Of a stretch of 64,000 bases of DNA, positions 62,235-64,000 are shown piece after piece (the stretch's first letter is position 1; the number at the start of each line of letters is the position of its first letter). The position numbers and the translations under genes were made by a program. Below the pieces are notes generated by a model. It had not been told where the DNA came from. It worked only from the letters and a program-made list of their open reading frames with translations, and searched no databases. Origin of the DNA: Ardenticatenales bacterium (GTDB lineage: Bacteria > Chloroflexota > Anaerolineae > Ardenticatenales > Ardenticatenaceae); contig JACKAZ010000005.1 in the NCBI GenBank assembly GCA_020634795.1, positions 124,001 through 188,000 on the forward strand, in the 5' to 3' direction.

Positions 62235-62250
62235 GTTCGAACGTTCGAAC
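62235..62250. repeat. Tandem GTTCGAAC palindrome
   Basis: GTTCGAAC occurs twice in direct contact, giving a 16-base perfect palindrome two bases after the GT4 stop, in the convergent gap before the polymerase gene. It may be a protein site or part of a 3' structure. Confidence 0.55.
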
Positions 62251-62383
62251 CGACCCGCTTACCCCGTCTTTCCGAGCTGTGGGCGTTATACGGGTCTGTC
62301 GGGGTGTAGGGGGGAAGCGGTTTCGGGCGCCGTTGGCGCGAGGGGCGCTGGCGCGTTACAAGGCAACGTGCTTGCTTCACAAG

Positions 62384-63991
62384 TCACGACAGCAGGGCAA
62401 TGGGATCACTTCCCGACCTCATCCCATGCGCCATCCGCCCTCCCACGCCCAGCAAGAGCCAGAAAAGCCAATGTGCCCCGTTCTGCCAGATGAAGACATC
62501 GACGAGGCCGTGGGCCAAGTAGAGCAGCAGGGCGAGTGCGACGGCGAGTGAAAGCAGGGGATCGGTGGCGCGCCCCGCCCGCAGCGAGCGGAGCAGCGGC
62601 AACAGAATAATGCTGACGAGGGTGAGAAAGAGTGCCAGCCCTACCACGCCCAGATCGGCGAGCAGCTCCAGATAGAGATTGTTGACGGTCAGCCGCTCAT
62701 CCCATTCCGAAAGGCCGAGGCGGGGGCCGTAGCGGTAGCGGAAATTGTCGGCGCCGATACCGAGCAGCGGCTGACCGCGCCACAGGTCGATGGCGGCCCC
62801 CCAGAGCGCACGCCGCCCCACCGTCAGGGGTTGCGGCGCTTGCAGGAAGGCGGGGCCGCTGACGGCGGGGGGCGTTGTGGCACTGCTGCCATGCACGGTC
62901 ACTTCGCTGGTCGCTTCCGGCGAGCCACGATGGTAGAAGTGGAACTGATCACTCTGGGCCATGCCCCACACGATACGATAGCGACCATCGGCGGGTAGCT
63001 CGTCAACGGAAACGTCGATCGCCACGCTTTGCTGCGGCTCGACCACCTGTGCCAGCGGCACGCGGAGCGGGGGCAGCGCCAGCGCCCCGTCCCCCGCCGC
63101 GTTCAGCCAACGCCCTTCAAGGCGGATACGTTGAGGGCCACGGGGCTGCCACGCCACTTGGCCCTGATTGAAGGCACGGATCGTCACGCGGATGGGCAGC
63201 GCCGTTGCCTCGAAGGTGAGCGTGGGGGGGGCCTCGTACGCTGCCACGTACCAAGCGAGGTCATTTTCGCTGCTCAGCCGCGCTCGATAGAGGTCGTTGG
63301 CCGCGAAGAGCGTGGTGGTGGCCAACGCAAGGCCAAGCAGCCACAGCGCGATGCCCCGCCTGGCAATGGGCTTGAGCCACGCAGGGCGCGGGCCGACGAC
63401 GATGGCCCCCCCTGCCACGGTCAGTGCCCCCAGCCAGAGCAACACAAGGCCACTCCGCGCCAGCGTCAGCAAGGTGGCGACGCTGCACAGGGCCGCGATC
63501 AGCCAAGCGAGACGGCGCCGGAGGGGCGCGGTGGTTCGCAGCGCCATCAGCGCGGCCACTGGCGCGGTAAGCTCCCAGTAGAGCGCGGCGGTGGTGGCGT
63601 AGGGGAAGGGGCCGCTGACCCGCAGCGCCCCTCCGACGCGGCTACTGCTGCTTTTGAACAGGGTCCACAGCGGGTCGAGGAGCGGCCATGGGCGTGTTTC
63701 CAGCAGGCCGAGCGCCGCGCTCAGCCCCGCGCCCACCAGCAGTGCCCAGAGCAGTGCCGATTGACGGCGCGAGGTCGTGACGAGCGCGTCGGTGATCAGA
63801 AAGAGCAGGGGGCCGGTCGCCAGTCGGGCGGTGGCGCGTAGCGCATCGTTGCGAAGTTGGCCCGCCCCCCAGGCCGAAAGCAGGGCCGCGCCCAGCCAGA
63901 GCAGGATCAAGCCGACCGTTCCGCGAAAGCGCTTGTCATCCCGCCAACTCGTTCTACAATCTCCTCTGCGGCACGCCGTAGCGATTGACAT
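62384..63991 (-). CDS. O-antigen ligase/polymerase family protein, probably N-terminally cut
   Basis: The visible 535 residues have about eight membrane segments, then a long outer loop, and the Wzy/O-antigen-ligase C-terminal signature GIGADNFRYRYGPRLGL followed by VNNLYLELLADLGVVG. A beta-rich segment (about 240-350) with an N-x-G-x-x-x-W core resembling an NBR1-FW-type Ig domain is inserted before that signature. The frame stays open to the right edge, and family members usually begin with more membrane segments, so the ATG at 63991 is probably internal. It would join or polymerise lipid-linked glycan units. Confidence 0.82.
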   Translation of the reverse strand: MSIATACRRGDCRTSWRDDKRFRGTVGLILLWLGAALLSAWGAGQLRNDALRATARLATGPLLFLITDALVTTSRRQSALLWALLVGAGLSAALGLLETRPWPLLDPLWTLFKSSSSRVGGALRVSGPFPYATTAALYWELTAPVAALMALRTTAPLRRRLAWLIAALCSVATLLTLARSGLVLLWLGALTVAGGAIVVGPRPAWLKPIARRGIALWLLGLALATTTLFAANDLYRARLSSENDLAWYVAAYEAPPTLTFEATALPIRVTIRAFNQGQVAWQPRGPQRIRLEGRWLNAAGDGALALPPLRVPLAQVVEPQQSVAIDVSVDELPADGRYRIVWGMAQSDQFHFYHRGSPEATSEVTVHGSSATTPPAVSGPAFLQAPQPLTVGRRALWGAAIDLWRGQPLLGIGADNFRYRYGPRLGLSEWDERLTVNNLYLELLADLGVVGLALFLTLVSIILLPLLRSLRAGRATDPLLSLAVALALLLYLAHGLVDVFIWQNGAHWLFWLLLGVGGRMAHGMRSGSDPIALLS

Positions 63992-64000
63992 AATGAAGAG

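Overview
The window reads as a chromosomal segment of a high-GC bacterium, most likely a member of the Chloroflexota (Anaerolineae/Caldilineae-like). This is inferred from gene style, not from a marker tree. The pointers are a YvcK/CofD-family protein with two N-terminal membrane segments, a topoisomerase I with an extra N-terminal zinc ribbon, an extended S16, many membrane glycosyltransferases with long beta-sandwich tails, and lipoproteins without LPS or outer-membrane genes. Good sigma70-type promoters (TTGaca-16/17-TATAAT) and Shine-Dalgarno sites are visible. No rRNA, tRNA, CRISPR array, prophage or insertion sequence was found.

Layout. 0-5.5 kb: the gyrA tail, then guaB, a DUF1385 gene, tdk and pncB. 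5.6-7.5 kb: an operon encoding a CPBP protease, an ArsR-type autorepressor and an SdpI-like protein, with a palindrome lying on its promoter. 7.7-11.1 kb: a surface protein, a glycoside-hydrolase-like lipoprotein and plsC. 11.3-17.6 kb: an amino-sugar cluster of glmS, a membrane-anchored degenerate GlmR/YvcK-like protein, glmM, a GlmU-like nucleotidyltransferase and a VanZ-like gene. 17.7-28.4 kb: housekeeping genes (scpA, tpiA, topA, manC, dprA, rpsP-khpA-rimM) and a membrane Mrr-like nuclease. 28.7-34.1 kb: a GT-C glycosyltransferase, a LuxR-type regulator lacking the phospho-acceptor Asp, and a GT4 glycosyltransferase. 34.3-40.4 kb: an RsbV/RsbW/RsbU partner-switching operon that ends in a lytic transglycosylase lipoprotein. 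40.5-45.7 kb: an orphan McrC-like nuclease, a membrane dipeptidase, a DsrE-like protein, hutI and an SseB-domain protein. 46-54.2 kb: a C39-like peptidase, murJ, plsX-fabF with companions, and small membrane proteins. 54.4-64 kb: a surface-glycan cluster (polyprenyl-phosphate mannosyltransferase, GNAT-like protein, PIG-L deacetylase, flippase, GT2, GT-C, GT4, O-antigen-ligase/polymerase), which continues off the right edge.

A theme across the window is the cell envelope: UDP-GlcNAc supply (glmS/glmM/GlmU-like), lipid II flipping (MurJ), peptidoglycan lysis under partner-switch control, lipid synthesis (plsX, fabF, plsC) and surface polysaccharide. The strongest lead for something new is the translationally tight glmS pair with a membrane-anchored GlmR-like protein that has lost its ligand-binding region. 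Next are the self-regulated CPBP/SdpR/SdpI operon and a composite heptamer-repeat element present in two inverted copies (3.7 and 8.8 kb).
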